Below, piece by piece: positions 17,906 to 26,607 of a stretch of DNA of 64,000 bases. Under the pieces are notes generated by a model. The model was not told the DNA's origin and did no database searches. It was given only the letters and a program-made list of their open reading frames with translations. This DNA comes from Chryseobacterium gleum. GTDB taxonomy: Bacteria; Bacteroidota; Bacteroidia; Flavobacteriales_F; PHOS-HE28. Location: contig CAMCAZ010000003.1 in assembly GCA_945872795.1 (NCBI GenBank), positions 1 through 64,000 on the forward strand, read 5' to 3'. The position numbers were made by a program, and so were the translations under genes. Positions within the stretch are counted from its first letter, which is position 1. The number at the start of each line of letters is the position of its first letter.

Positions 17906-18271
17906 TCAGATATCCTTGCGGTCAAGGTCCTCGAAATTCACATCGGTGTAAGGGGAGGAGGTGGATGGAGTGCTCTCCCCGTTGGTCGCAGCTCCCGCGC
18001 CATCCTCGCGATCGAAGTCGCCATTGGCCCGCAGCCGGTCGATCTCATCGATCGCATCGCGCAGGCCGTCCACGAACTTGTCGAAATCCTCCTTGTACAG
18101 AAAGATCTTGTGCTTGTCATACGTGGCGCTGCCGTCCTCGTGCGTGTGTTTCTTGCTCTCGGTGATGGTGAGGTAAAGATCACGACCCCGCGTGCTTTTC
18201 ACGTCGAAGAAGTAGGTGCGTTTACCCGCCCGCACGGCCTTGGAATACACGTCCTCGCGATCGTCCACCAT
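17906..18271 (-). CDS. DUF3276 / PUR-family nucleic-acid-binding protein
   Basis: 121 residues. The core (VYSKAVRAGKRTYFFDVKS, then DLYLTITESKKH and KIFLYKEDFDKFVDGL) matches the DUF3276/Pur-alpha-like family, whose members bind single-stranded DNA or RNA. The C-terminal about 40 residues are acidic and low-complexity. The frame is open to 18337, but a TATATTTG box at 18308-18315 lies inside that extension, so ATG 18271 (MVDDRED) is preferred. The cellular role in this phylum is not settled. Confidence 0.85.
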   Translation of the reverse strand: MVDDREDVYSKAVRAGKRTYFFDVKSTRGRDLYLTITESKKHTHEDGSATYDKHKIFLYKEDFDKFVDGLRDAIDEIDRLRANGDFDREDGAGAATNGESTPSTSSPYTDVNFEDLDRKDI

Positions 18272-18307
18272 CGGAAAAGAGGCCCCACATTTGGCATGGG
18301 TACAATC

Positions 18308-18315
18308 CAAATATA
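18308..18315 (-). promoter_or_regulatory. Bacteroidota -7 box for the DUF3276 gene
   Basis: TATATTTG on the minus strand, 36 nt before ATG 18271. Its position argues against the longer start at 18337. Confidence 0.55.
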
Positions 18316-18449
18316 GAAGAGATCGGCAGATATGCAAAACGCACGGGGACGGGGACCCTGGCCCGTTTACTGCATCGCGGTATTGGTCCCTTGCTTCCTA
18401 AAACCCGGGAAAGCCATCATTAGCGCCACGCTGGACGCGACATCGGTGA

Positions 18450-20327
18450 TCAACCGTGGGCCTCTTCCAGGAGCTGTTCCTCGTGCAGGCGGGCGTACAG
18501 CCCGTTGCGCTGCAGGAGCCCTTCGTGCGTGCCCTCCTCGGCCACCGCGCCCTGGTCCAGGACCAGGATGTGGTCGGCATCGCGCACGGCACTGATCCGG
18601 TGACTGATGATCACCGTGGTGCGCCCTTTCATCACGCTCCGAAGTTCGCGCAGGATGGCCTCCTCCGTGGCGGTGTCCACAGCGCTCAGGGCATCGTCGA
18701 AGAGCAGGATCCGCGGCCTGCCGATGACGGCCCGCGCGATGCTGACGCGTTGTTTCTGCCCTCCGCTCAAGGTGATCCCGCGCTCGCCCAGCAGCGTGTC
18801 GTAACCCTTGGGAAGGTCCATGATGTTCTCGTGCACCTGCGCCACGCGGGCGGCCTGTTCCACGCGCTCCTGCAGGTCGCTGACCGCCTCCAGCCGGAAG
18901 GCGATGTTGCTGCGGATGGTGTCGCTGAACAGGAATACATCCTGCGGGACGAAACCCAGCTGGCTGCGCAGCTTTTCCAGTTTGATGCGCTGGATGGGGA
19001 CACCGTCGATGAGAACGGTGCCGGACGTGGCGTCGAACATGCGGCCGATGAGCTCGGCGATGGTGCTCTTGCCGCTCCCCGTGTGCCCCACAATGGCCAG
19101 CGTGCCGCCCGCCGGGATGTGGAACGACACGTTCCGGAGCGCGGCGAGCCCGGTGTCGGGATAGGTGAAGCTCACATCCCGGAAGGTCACCGCGCCGTGC
19201 ATCTCCTGCAATTCGTCGGCCTCCTCCCGGATCGCGGGCTCGGTGTCCAGGAACTCATTGATGCGCACCATGCTGGCGGAGGCCTGCTGGATGAGCGAGG
19301 TGACCCAGCCCACGGACGCAAAGGGCCAAGTGAGCATGTTCACGTAGATGACGAACTCGGCGATGTTGCCCACCGTCACCGTGGCGTCGCCACTGATCAG
19401 CTTCATGCCCCCAATGAAGATGGTGAGCACCGTGCTGAGCCCGATCAGGAGCATGATCGCCGGCATGAAGAGTGCATCCACCTTGGCCTGGGCCAGGCTG
19501 CGTTCGCGGTAGGTGGCGGCAGCCTCGGCGAAACGACCCACGGCCATGGGCTCCTTGGCGTAGGCCTTCAGCACACGGATGCCGCTGAAGCTCTCCTGAG
19601 CGAGGGTGCTCAGGCGGCTTTGCTGTTCCTGCACATCCATGCTGCGCCGGTTGATGATGTCGCTCACGTAGTAGATCACCACGCTCATCACAGGCAGCGG
19701 GGCCAGTGTCCACAGGGTCAGTTCGGGGTTCACGTGCAACATGAAGCCGATGCACATCACAAAGAGCACAACGAGGTTGATGGTGTACATCACCGCAGGA
19801 CCGAGGTACATGCGCACCTTTCCCACGTCCTCACTGATGCGATTCATCAGGTCGCCGGTGCTGTTGCGCTTGTAGAACGCGCGGTCCAGCTTCTGGTAAT
19901 GGGCGAACACATTGTTCTTCAGGTCGTATTCGATCAAGCGGCTCACCACGATGATGGTCTGCCGCATGAGGAACATGAAGAAGCCCTTGAGCACTGCGAA
20001 CACGAGGTAGAGGATGCCGAGCATGCCGGCAAGCCAGACCACCGTGCCCTTCACGGCATCGTCGTCATGCAGGTCCTTCAAGCGGCCTTCGAGGTCCAGG
20101 CCTGTCCAGCCCACCCACACCTGCAGCATGTCCGGCACGGGCAGGTGCCGCTGGTCCACGGGTAGCTTCATCTGCGCGATGCCATCAGCGATGAGGTCGA
20201 TGGCCTCACGCACCACCTGGGGTGCATACACGGCGAACAGGTTGCTGAGCCCGATGAACAGCGCCCCCAGGAGGATGTGCCAGCGATACTTGGCGAAGTA
20301 GGGGTTCAGCTTCAACAACGGACGCAT
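18450..20327 (-). CDS. ABC transporter, fused permease/ATPase (MsbA-like)
   Basis: 625 residues. Type I exporter half-transporter with six membrane helices in the first about 330 residues and a C-terminal ATPase: Walker A GHTGSGKST, Q-loop region LGFVPQDVFLF, signature LSGGQKQR, Walker B ILLFDDALSAVD, and the switch histidine in IISHRIS. It probably works as a homodimer exporting a lipid or hydrophobic compound; the sequence does not identify the substrate. A promoter box lies at 20392-20399, and a GC-rich hairpin (20357-20372) lies in the predicted 5' leader. Confidence 0.92.
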   Translation of the reverse strand: MRPLLKLNPYFAKYRWHILLGALFIGLSNLFAVYAPQVVREAIDLIADGIAQMKLPVDQRHLPVPDMLQVWVGWTGLDLEGRLKDLHDDDAVKGTVVWLAGMLGILYLVFAVLKGFFMFLMRQTIIVVSRLIEYDLKNNVFAHYQKLDRAFYKRNSTGDLMNRISEDVGKVRMYLGPAVMYTINLVVLFVMCIGFMLHVNPELTLWTLAPLPVMSVVIYYVSDIINRRSMDVQEQQSRLSTLAQESFSGIRVLKAYAKEPMAVGRFAEAAATYRERSLAQAKVDALFMPAIMLLIGLSTVLTIFIGGMKLISGDATVTVGNIAEFVIYVNMLTWPFASVGWVTSLIQQASASMVRINEFLDTEPAIREEADELQEMHGAVTFRDVSFTYPDTGLAALRNVSFHIPAGGTLAIVGHTGSGKSTIAELIGRMFDATSGTVLIDGVPIQRIKLEKLRSQLGFVPQDVFLFSDTIRSNIAFRLEAVSDLQERVEQAARVAQVHENIMDLPKGYDTLLGERGITLSGGQKQRVSIARAVIGRPRILLFDDALSAVDTATEEAILRELRSVMKGRTTVIISHRISAVRDADHILVLDQGAVAEEGTHEGLLQRNGLYARLHEEQLLEEAHG

Positions 20328-20391
20328 GCAGCGGGGAGGAACTTCCTACTTTTGCGCCGCCCCTGCGGGCGGTGTTTCCTTGGAAGTGCTG

Positions 20392-20399
20392 CAAAGGTA
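20392..20399 (-). promoter_or_regulatory. Bacteroidota -7 box for the ABC exporter
   Basis: TACCTTTG on the minus strand, an exact match to the consensus, 64 nt before ATG 20327. Between the two is a perfect 6-bp GC hairpin at 20357-20372. Confidence 0.6.
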
Positions 20400-20522
20400 G
20401 GGGCGGAGCGAGGAGCGGATAGTACGTGGCGCATTGACCGAATGACCTTTGTGGAGCGTGGCGTACTGGAACTCCCGATCGATGGTGAACAACAACTGCA
20501 ACCACTGACCACCCCCACGACC

Positions 20523-21623
20523 ATGGTCCACACAAGCACGAAGACCGCCACCGCCGAACTGGTGCTGGCTCGTATGGAGAAGTACGATCATGAGGAAGTG
20601 CTCTTCTGTTTCGATCGTCCCACAGGGCTCCGTGCCATCATCGCCATCCACGACACCACGCTGGGCCCCGCGCTCGGAGGCACACGTATGTGGCCCTACG
20701 CCACCGAGGCGGAAGCGCTGCATGACGTGCTGCGCCTGAGCCGGGGGATGACCTACAAGAGCTCGCTGGCCGGGCTTGACCTGGGCGGCGGCAAGGCAGT
20801 GATCATCGGCGATGCACGCACGCAGAAGACCGAAGCCATGTTCCGGCGCTTCGGACAGTTCGTGGAAAGCCTCAACGGCCGGTACATCACCGCTGAGGAT
20901 GTGGGGATGAGCACCACCGAGATGGTGAACATCCAGAAGGAGACGACCAATGTGGCCGGTTTGCCGGAGGAGATGGGTGGCAGCGGCGACCCCAGCCCGG
21001 TGACCGCTTACGGGGTGTATTGTGGCATGAAGGCCGCCGCGAAGACCGCATATGGCAGCGATGACCTGAACGGACGAAAGGTGGGCATCCAGGGTGCCGG
21101 CAACGTGGGCAAGGCCTTGGTGGCCTACCTCGTGAAGGAGGGCGCCAAGGTGTTCCTCACGGACATCCATGAAGAGAAACTGGCCGCCATCAAGGCAGAG
21201 TTCCCGGCGATCACGGTCGTGAAGTCGGAGGACATCTACGACCTCGATATGGACATCTATTCACCCTGCGCGCTCGGTGCCACGGTGAACGACGACACGC
21301 TGAAGCGCCTCAAGTGCAGCGTGATCGCCGGGGCTGCCAACAACCAGCTTGCGGACGAGATCATCCACGGCAAGGCGGTGATGGAGAAGGGTATCCTCTA
21401 CGCACCTGATTTCCTGATCAATGCCGGGGGCATCATCAATTGCGCCTGGGAGCGCAAGGGGTACAACCACCAGGCGGCGATGAACCAGACCGCGGCCATC
21501 TACGACACGGCCATCCGCATCTTCAAGGCCAGCGCCGACCTCGCGATCCCCACTTACCTGGCCGCGAACCAGGCCGCCGAACACCGCATCAGCAGCATGC
21601 GCTCGGCAGGCATCCGTTTCTGA
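20523..21623 (+). CDS. Glu/Leu/Phe/Val dehydrogenase (leucine dehydrogenase-like)
   Basis: 366 residues. NAD-dependent oxidative deamination of an amino acid, most like leucine/valine dehydrogenases by length and motifs. The catalytic/substrate region is LGGTRMWPY, then GLDLGGGKAVI with its lysine. The NAD-binding Rossmann motif is GIQGAGNVGKAL, followed by an acidic residue in FLTDIHEE. A C-terminal segment, ANNQLADE...LINAGGIINCA, is typical of the family. ATG 20523 fits the family N-terminus; an in-frame ATG at 20443 would add 27 residues. The nusB gene begins 9 nt after its stop. Confidence 0.9.
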   Translation: MVHTSTKTATAELVLARMEKYDHEEVLFCFDRPTGLRAIIAIHDTTLGPALGGTRMWPYATEAEALHDVLRLSRGMTYKSSLAGLDLGGGKAVIIGDARTQKTEAMFRRFGQFVESLNGRYITAEDVGMSTTEMVNIQKETTNVAGLPEEMGGSGDPSPVTAYGVYCGMKAAAKTAYGSDDLNGRKVGIQGAGNVGKALVAYLVKEGAKVFLTDIHEEKLAAIKAEFPAITVVKSEDIYDLDMDIYSPCALGATVNDDTLKRLKCSVIAGAANNQLADEIIHGKAVMEKGILYAPDFLINAGGIINCAWERKGYNHQAAMNQTAAIYDTAIRIFKASADLAIPTYLAANQAAEHRISSMRSAGIRF

Positions 21624-21632
21624 ACCATCTAC

Positions 21633-22583
21633 ATGCTCAATCGCCGTTTTCTCCGCATCAAGGTCTACCAATCGCTTTACGCGTTTTGGCAGGGTGATGA
21701 TGCCAGTGCCGCCCGGATCGAAAAGGAACTGTTCAACAGCATCGAACGGACCTACGATCTGTACCTCTCGCTGTTGCTGGTCTTCGGCGAACTGCGGCAC
21801 ATCGCCGAGCTCCGCATCGAGGAGCGCGGCAAGAAACGGCTGCCCACCCCGGAGGACCTGAACCCCAACCGGCGCTTCGTGGACAATCCGCTACTGAAGG
21901 CGCTGACTGCCAGCGACCGGCTGCGACTGGAATGTGAGAAACGCAAGATCAGCTGGGTGGGCAACCACGAGCTGTTCACCAAGATGTTCAGGGACGTGGA
22001 GAGCAGTCCCGAGCATGTGGCGTACATGAGCGAGTCCACGGCGGACTATCGTCGTGACCAAGGTTACCTCGTGCGCATGTTCACCGACCAGATCGCCAAC
22101 AGCGAGGACCTCCAGGAAGTGTTCGACGCGCGCACCATCTACTGGCTGGAGGACCTGGACCTGGCGGCCTACATGGTGAAACGATCCTTGGAACTGGTGC
22201 GCGAAGGCTCCAATGCCGACACCGTGCTGGACGACCTGGCGCGCGACCGGCAGGAGGAGCAGGAGTTCGTGTCCACCTTGTTCCGTAGGACCATCCAGCA
22301 AGGCGAAGAGCACGAGAAGGCCATCGCGGAAAAGTCCAGCAACTGGGAAAGTGACCGGATCGCCCTGAGCGACATGATCCTGATGAAGATGGCCCTGACC
22401 GAAGTGCGCATCTTTGACCAGATCCCGGTGAAGGTGACCCTGAACGAGTACATCGAGATCGCGAAGGCCTACAGCACGCCAAAGAGCAAGAACTTCATCA
22501 ATGGCGTCCTCGACAAGTTGTTCATTGAGATGAAGGCTGATGGTCGCATCCACAAGGTGGGCCGTGGACTTCTGGAAAGCTGA
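21633..22583 (+). CDS. nusB: Transcription antitermination factor NusB (long Bacteroidota form)
   Basis: 316 residues, longer than E. coli NusB (about 139). The N-terminus MLNRRFLRIKVYQSLYAF and the C-terminal NusB core (DRIALSDMILMKMALTE ... KVTLNEYIEIAKAYSTPKSKNFINGVLD) are clear; the middle is an extra helical region common in this phylum. NusB helps assemble antitermination complexes on rRNA operons. It starts the cluster nusB-DUF1573-yajC-coaE; the DUF1573 gene begins directly at its stop. Confidence 0.93.
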   Translation: MLNRRFLRIKVYQSLYAFWQGDDASAARIEKELFNSIERTYDLYLSLLLVFGELRHIAELRIEERGKKRLPTPEDLNPNRRFVDNPLLKALTASDRLRLECEKRKISWVGNHELFTKMFRDVESSPEHVAYMSESTADYRRDQGYLVRMFTDQIANSEDLQEVFDARTIYWLEDLDLAAYMVKRSLELVREGSNADTVLDDLARDRQEEQEFVSTLFRRTIQQGEEHEKAIAEKSSNWESDRIALSDMILMKMALTEVRIFDQIPVKVTLNEYIEIAKAYSTPKSKNFINGVLDKLFIEMKADGRIHKVGRGLLES

Positions 22584-23126
22584 ATGAACATGCTACCCAT
22601 GTCACCCCGGACCACTCTGCACCAGCCCTCTGGCTTTACCAGGCCCCCAACCTGGACCACCGTTGCCGTGATGGCATTGGTACTGACCCTGTTCGGCTGC
22701 CGCATCACGGACCATAGCGAACGGGATGCGGACGTGGGCACCGAGCACCTGAACTTCCCCGTGACGGGTGAGGGGCAGGTGGACCCGAAGGACCTTCCAC
22801 AGATCACCTTTGACTCCACCCATGCGGACATGGGACGGATCGCTCAAGGTTCCAAGGTGGACCGGACCTTCACCTTCACCAACACGGGTGGTGGTGCACT
22901 GGTGATCACCGACGTGCGGGGATCGTGTGGTTGCACCGTGGGCAAGGATTGGCCCAAGACCCCGGTGAAACCCGGTGAAAAGGCCAGCATCAGTGTGACC
23001 TTTGACAGTGAAGGCCGCAGCGGGCGACAGGACAAGACCGTCACCATCGTAGCCAACACCGTGCCGCCCAGCCATGTGCTGACGCTGAGCGGGGAGGTTA
23101 TCGGCCCCGCCACCACAGCACCCTAG
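22584..23126 (+). CDS. DUF1573 lipoprotein
   Basis: 180 residues. Hydrophobic segment with a lipobox (LTLFGC) after an unusually long, Pro-rich N-terminal stretch, so a start further in is possible (MLPMSPRTT). The DUF1573 Ig-like domain spans about 70-170: DMGRIAQGSKVDRTFTFTNTG, then the SCGCTV motif and PGEKASISVTFDS. Function unknown; the family is frequent in Bacteroidota envelopes. It abuts the nusB stop. Confidence 0.88.
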   Translation: MNMLPMSPRTTLHQPSGFTRPPTWTTVAVMALVLTLFGCRITDHSERDADVGTEHLNFPVTGEGQVDPKDLPQITFDSTHADMGRIAQGSKVDRTFTFTNTGGGALVITDVRGSCGCTVGKDWPKTPVKPGEKASISVTFDSEGRSGRQDKTVTIVANTVPPSHVLTLSGEVIGPATTAP

Positions 23127-23156
23127 ACCTTACAACACACCTACACACCGCAGAAC

Positions 23157-23468
23157 ATGCTACTTCAAGGACAAACGGGTGAGAACCCGGCCAGCTTCTG
23201 GATCATGATGGGCCTCCTCATGGTGGTCTTCTACTTCTTCATGATCCGCCCCCAGCAGAAGAAGGCCAAGGACGCCAAGAAATTCAGGGAAGCACTGCAG
23301 AAGGGCACCAAGGTGGTGACCATCGGCGGCCTGCATGGCCGGATCTCTGAAGTGAACGACACCACCGTGCTGCTGGAAGTGGACGGCAACGTGCGTATCC
23401 GCTTCGAGAAGAGCGCCATCGCCATGGACAACTCCATGCAACTGAACGAGGCCACGGCGAAGAGCTGA
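23157..23468 (+). CDS. yajC: Preprotein translocase subunit YajC
   Basis: 103 residues. One membrane helix (about 14-30, FWIMMGLLMVVFYFFMIRPQQKK) is followed by the YajC domain with TIGGLHGRISEV. It associates with SecDF at the Sec translocon. It sits between DUF1573 and coaE in the usual Bacteroidota order, although the YbbR-like gene often found here is absent. Confidence 0.93.
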   Translation: MLLQGQTGENPASFWIMMGLLMVVFYFFMIRPQQKKAKDAKKFREALQKGTKVVTIGGLHGRISEVNDTTVLLEVDGNVRIRFEKSAIAMDNSMQLNEATAKS

Positions 23469-23529
23469 GCGCTCATCGCGCAAGTGGCTACGACCGTCGT
23501 TCCGGGATGTTGCCTACAACACTTCTCCC

Positions 23530-24117
23530 ATGATCACCGCAGCCCTCACGGGTGGCATCGGCAGCGGCAAGAGCACCGTGGCGCGGGTATTCCGCGTTCT
23601 CGGTGTGCCGGTGTTCGAGGCCGACCGGGAGGCGCGCGCGCTGCAGGACGGTGACGAAGATCTGAAGAAGGCCATCGCGGAGCGCTTCGGTGCCGACCTC
23701 TATGCCTCTGGTACGCTTGACCGACGGGCATTGGCCCAACGCGTCTTCGGGAATGACCAGGCGTTGGCGGAGCTGAACGCGATGGTGCACCCTGCCGTGA
23801 GGGCGGCTTTCCATCGGTGGGCGGCCGCGCAGCACGCACCCTATGTCATCATGGAATCAGCCCTCGTGGTCGGATCCGGAAGAGAGTCTGCTTTTGACCG
23901 CACCATCGTGGTGAGCGCGCCGGAAACAGTACGCATCCAGCGCGTCATGGAACGGGACGGGGTGGGAGCGGAGGCGGTCAAGGCGCGACTGCGTCACCAG
24001 GCCAGCGATGAGGAACTGCATGCCGTAGCCGACCATGTGATCCTGAACGACGGCAGCAGCCTGGTGATCCCGCAGGTTTTGAAGACCCATGATACCTTGT
24101 TGACCCTGAGCACATGA
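23530..24117 (+). CDS. coaE: Dephospho-CoA kinase
   Basis: 195 residues. Last step of coenzyme A synthesis: phosphorylates the 3'-hydroxyl of dephospho-CoA. The P-loop GGIGSGKST is at about 8-16; other motifs are the substrate aspartate in FEADREAR, RRALAQRVF, and MVHPAVR. Length is normal. The last codons overlap the start of a small membrane protein gene by 4 nt. Confidence 0.95.
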   Translation: MITAALTGGIGSGKSTVARVFRVLGVPVFEADREARALQDGDEDLKKAIAERFGADLYASGTLDRRALAQRVFGNDQALAELNAMVHPAVRAAFHRWAAAQHAPYVIMESALVVGSGRESAFDRTIVVSAPETVRIQRVMERDGVGAEAVKARLRHQASDEELHAVADHVILNDGSSLVIPQVLKTHDTLLTLST

Positions 24118-24404
24118 CACCGGACGAGGCACGACCACTACCCCTGAGCATGGTGACGCTGATCTTCGGCGCGCTCTCCGTCCCGCTCGCCTTCACGCGT
24201 CATCTCGTTTCGCTCGCCCTGGTACTGGCGGTGTTGGCCATCGCTTTCGGCTGGTGGGGACGCCATCGCACCAAGGGCCTGGGGCTGCAGTTCACCGCCA
24301 ATAGTGTGCGACGATCATCCTGGGGTTTCCGTGCGGGGCTCATCGGGCTGTCCGCATCCGTGGTGATGTGGACCCTGTGGCGCACGAACGTGCTGCTGAA
24401 CTAA
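24114..24404 (+). CDS. Small membrane protein, function unknown
   Basis: 96 residues with three likely membrane segments (about 10-28, 29-48 and 72-90). Translationally coupled to coaE (ATGA overlap at 24114-24117). It converges with the exonuclease gene and overlaps it by 4 nt. The layout loosely resembles DUF4190-like proteins, but no family was firmly recognised. Confidence 0.7.
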   Translation: MTPDEARPLPLSMVTLIFGALSVPLAFTRHLVSLALVLAVLAIAFGWWGRHRTKGLGLQFTANSVRRSSWGFRAGLIGLSASVVMWTLWRTNVLLN

Positions 24405-24958
24405 TCGACCATTCGGGGCCAGTTACCCACGTGCTCCATGAGCACCTCGTTGCCATGCTCGGCCAGGAGATGGGCCAGCAGCTTGGACGTGGCCTCCGCA
24501 TCACTGAGCGCACGGTGTGCGGATAGGAAGGGGATACCCAGATGCCTGCAAATACTACCCAGATTATAGTGGGAAAGGGATGGCATCAGGCGTCTCGACA
24601 GGTGTTCGGTGCACAGGGTGTGGCGGTCGAACACCAGGCCCGTGCGGGCGAATTCGTGTTCGAGTGCGGTCATGTCAAAGCGCACATTGTGCGCCACCAC
24701 GATCCGGTCCTGGGTCACCGTCTCCAGCGTCGTCACCACCTCGTGAAAGCGTGGGGCATCCCGCAGTAGGCCGTCGGAAATACCCGTCAACCGGCGAATA
24801 AAGGGCGGGACGGTGCCCCGGGGACGGACCAGCGAGCTCCATCGAAGTCGTTCGGTTCCTCCGTCCATGGCGATCACGGCGACCTCCATGACCTGCCCTA
24901 CACGGGGATCACCGCTCGTGGTCTCCACATCCAGCACTGCAAATCGCGCCCCCTCCAT
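24401..24958 (-). CDS. DEDDh 3'-5' exonuclease (DnaQ-like)
   Basis: 185 residues. Exo motifs are in order: Exo I DVETTS, Exo II HNVRFDMTALEHEF, and Exo III HRALSDAEAT with the DEDDh histidine. This is the DNA polymerase III epsilon-like fold. It stands alone, without a GIY-YIG or polymerase fusion, so it may act in repair or RNA processing rather than as the replicative proofreader. The frame is open to 25273, but ATG 24958 is where homology begins and avoids overlap with the divergent promoter at 25024. Confidence 0.88.
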   Translation of the reverse strand: MEGARFAVLDVETTSGDPRVGQVMEVAVIAMDGGTERLRWSSLVRPRGTVPPFIRRLTGISDGLLRDAPRFHEVVTTLETVTQDRIVVAHNVRFDMTALEHEFARTGLVFDRHTLCTEHLSRRLMPSLSHYNLGSICRHLGIPFLSAHRALSDAEATSKLLAHLLAEHGNEVLMEHVGNWPRMVD

Positions 24959-25023
24959 GGCGCCCTGATACGCGGTTTCGTGTGACGGGGTTCCGGGGGC
25001 AGCACCCGTACTCTCCACACGGC

Positions 25024-25031
25024 TATATTGC
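25024..25031 (+). promoter_or_regulatory. Bacteroidota -7 box for the gene at 25052
   Basis: TATATTGC, 20 nt before ATG 25052. It supports that start over an in-frame ATG at 25028. Confidence 0.4.
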
Positions 25032-25051
25032 GGACCGAAGTCCCCTCTCAC

Positions 25052-25456
25052 ATGGCATTGATGGAACCCATCGAACTGCGCCTGGCCACCTTGGAGCGAC
25101 TGCCCTCCGGTGTGCTCATCGTACGCTTCAGGCCCGGTCGCCACTTGGACAATGCCGGCGTGGCCGAGGTCATCGAGGCCCGCTATCGAGCCTCGGTGGA
25201 GCAGGGGGCTGCCGTGATGGTCGTTCTCCACGAAGAGAACCTGTCCGATATGGAAGTGAACATCACCGATCACGGTCTACGCGTGGCACCGGTCACCATC
25301 GCCGAAGCGACCGTAGCCCTCTCGAGGGCAGAACAGCGCTTGGCCGACTTGTACTACACCCATCATGTACAGCCCTTTCCCACGGCGGTCTTCCGGAATG
25401 AAGCGGAGGCGATCGAATGGTTGCAGCCCTTCGCACACAGTACGGTGAAGCCATGA
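25052..25456 (+). CDS. STAS-like hypothetical protein
   Basis: 134 residues, soluble. Alternating beta/alpha pattern with a late helix (FRNEAEAIEWLQ) resembling the STAS-like/DUF7793-type small proteins of Bacteroidota; this assignment is tentative. Its stop overlaps the start of the acyltransferase gene (ATGA), so the two are co-translated. Confidence 0.7.
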   Translation: MALMEPIELRLATLERLPSGVLIVRFRPGRHLDNAGVAEVIEARYRASVEQGAAVMVVLHEENLSDMEVNITDHGLRVAPVTIAEATVALSRAEQRLADLYYTHHVQPFPTAVFRNEAEAIEWLQPFAHSTVKP

Positions 25457-26001
25457 GGTCCATCTACCGCTTCTTCTTCATCACGCTCGCGGGCTGGCGG
25501 ATCGAGGACCTACGCAGCGGTCCCTTGGAACGCTTCATCGTGGTGGTGGCGCCACACACCAGCAATTGGGATTTCTTCGTGGGTCTGTGTGTGCGCAGTC
25601 TCTCGCACATGGACGGGACCAAGTACCTGGCGAAACGGTCCCTGTTCACCCCCCCACTGGGCTGGATCTTCCGGGCACTGGGCGGCTATCCGGTGGACCG
25701 CAGCAAACACAACAACCTGGTGGACGCGGTGGTGGCCATGTTCCAGCGGGGCGAGATCACGCGCATCGCGATCACCCCGGAGGCCACGCGGAAATACCAG
25801 CCCCAGTGGAAAAGCGGGTTCCACAGGATCGCCACCGGCGCGGGCGTGCCCATCATCCTGTGCGCCTTCGACTATTCGCAGAAACGCATCGTCATATCCG
25901 ACCCCTTCCCGCTGACCGCCGACCTGGAAGGGGATATCGAACGGATGAAGGACTGGTTCAGGCCCTACAAGGGAAGGAACCCCGAGGACGGCATCCGATG
26001 A
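25453..26001 (+). CDS. 1-acyl-sn-glycerol-3-phosphate acyltransferase-like protein
   Basis: 182 residues, short PlsC-type acyltransferase. The HX4D catalytic motif is seen as HTSNWD (about 36-41). Motif III, usually PEGTR, reads PEATR here, followed by KYQPQWKSGFHRIA. Such short forms transfer acyl chains in phospholipid or ornithine-lipid synthesis; the true acceptor is not determined. Coupled to the upstream STAS-like gene by a 4-nt overlap. Confidence 0.85.
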   Translation: MRSIYRFFFITLAGWRIEDLRSGPLERFIVVVAPHTSNWDFFVGLCVRSLSHMDGTKYLAKRSLFTPPLGWIFRALGGYPVDRSKHNNLVDAVVAMFQRGEITRIAITPEATRKYQPQWKSGFHRIATGAGVPIILCAFDYSQKRIVISDPFPLTADLEGDIERMKDWFRPYKGRNPEDGIR

Positions 26002-26042
26002 TCGGCATGATGATCGCTTGCCATCCGTCGAACCTGACATCC

Positions 26043-26570
26043 ATGCGGAACGCACTGCTCTTCACCAGCCTATTCGTGACCCTGCCTCTTCTGGCCCAGG
26101 AGATCTTCCCGACCCTGCAGGGTGAAACCACGAACGGATCGACCGTCACCTTGCCGATGATGAAGAACTCGTCCAAGTTCACCATCATCGGCCTTGCCTA
26201 TGGTCAGAAGGCCTCTCCGCTGCTGGAGGAGTGGTACGGACCGGCCTACCTGCGCTTTGTGGCGAAACATGGCCTTTTCGCCAGTGTCTATGAGGCCGAC
26301 GTCTATTTCGTGCCGCTCTTCGTGGGGGCCAACAAGGCGGCCTATGAGCCCAGCCTGCGTAAGTTCCGCAAGAGCGCGGAGCCGGAGATCGTCGACCATG
26401 TGCTCTTTTCCAAGGATGACCTGGAGCCCCTCCAGGAAGCACTGGGCCTGGATAACAAGGACATTCCCTACTTCTTCGTCCTGGACGCTTCAGGGCGGGT
26501 GATCCATCGAACCCAAGGCACCTTCAGCGATGAGAAGCTGGAGGCCATGGAGGAGATCATGCTGCAATGA
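26043..26570 (+). CDS. Secreted thioredoxin-fold-like protein without CXXC
   Basis: 175 residues. Signal peptide ([15 protein letters not shown]), then a thioredoxin/ATP10-like alpha/beta pattern: [11 protein letters not shown]..., a central YFVPLFVG strand and a C-terminal [17 protein letters not shown] hairpin. The position where thioredoxins carry CXXC reads YGQK, so it is unlikely to be a disulfide reductase. An upstream in-frame ATG (26001) is possible, but 26043 places the signal peptide correctly. Confidence 0.7.
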   Translation: MRNALLFTSLFVTLPLLAQEIFPTLQGETTNGSTVTLPMMKNSSKFTIIGLAYGQKASPLLEEWYGPAYLRFVAKHGLFASVYEADVYFVPLFVGANKAAYEPSLRKFRKSAEPEIVDHVLFSKDDLEPLQEALGLDNKDIPYFFVLDASGRVIHRTQGTFSDEKLEAMEEIMLQ

Positions 26571-26580
26571 ACAGCACCGC

Positions 26581-26588
26581 TACCTTTG
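26581..26588 (+). promoter_or_regulatory. Bacteroidota -7 box for the cyclophilin gene
   Basis: TACCTTTG, an exact consensus match 19 nt before ATG 26608. Confidence 0.6.
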
Positions 26589-26607
26589 TCCGCACATCAG
26601 ACCGAAC

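Noticed and set aside
18338-18449. Possible gene or terminator between DUF3276 and the ABC exporter
   Set aside because: No frame with sensible codon use and no stable hairpin with a T run.
18456-20165. Long plus-strand frame opposite the ABC exporter
   Set aside because: Composition is His/Gln/Asp-rich, typical of the antisense of GC-rich genes; the exporter on the other strand has all family motifs.
20444-20451. GACCTTTG as a promoter for the amino-acid dehydrogenase
   Set aside because: It lacks the TA of the -7 consensus and overlaps an alternative start codon; too weak to list as a feature.
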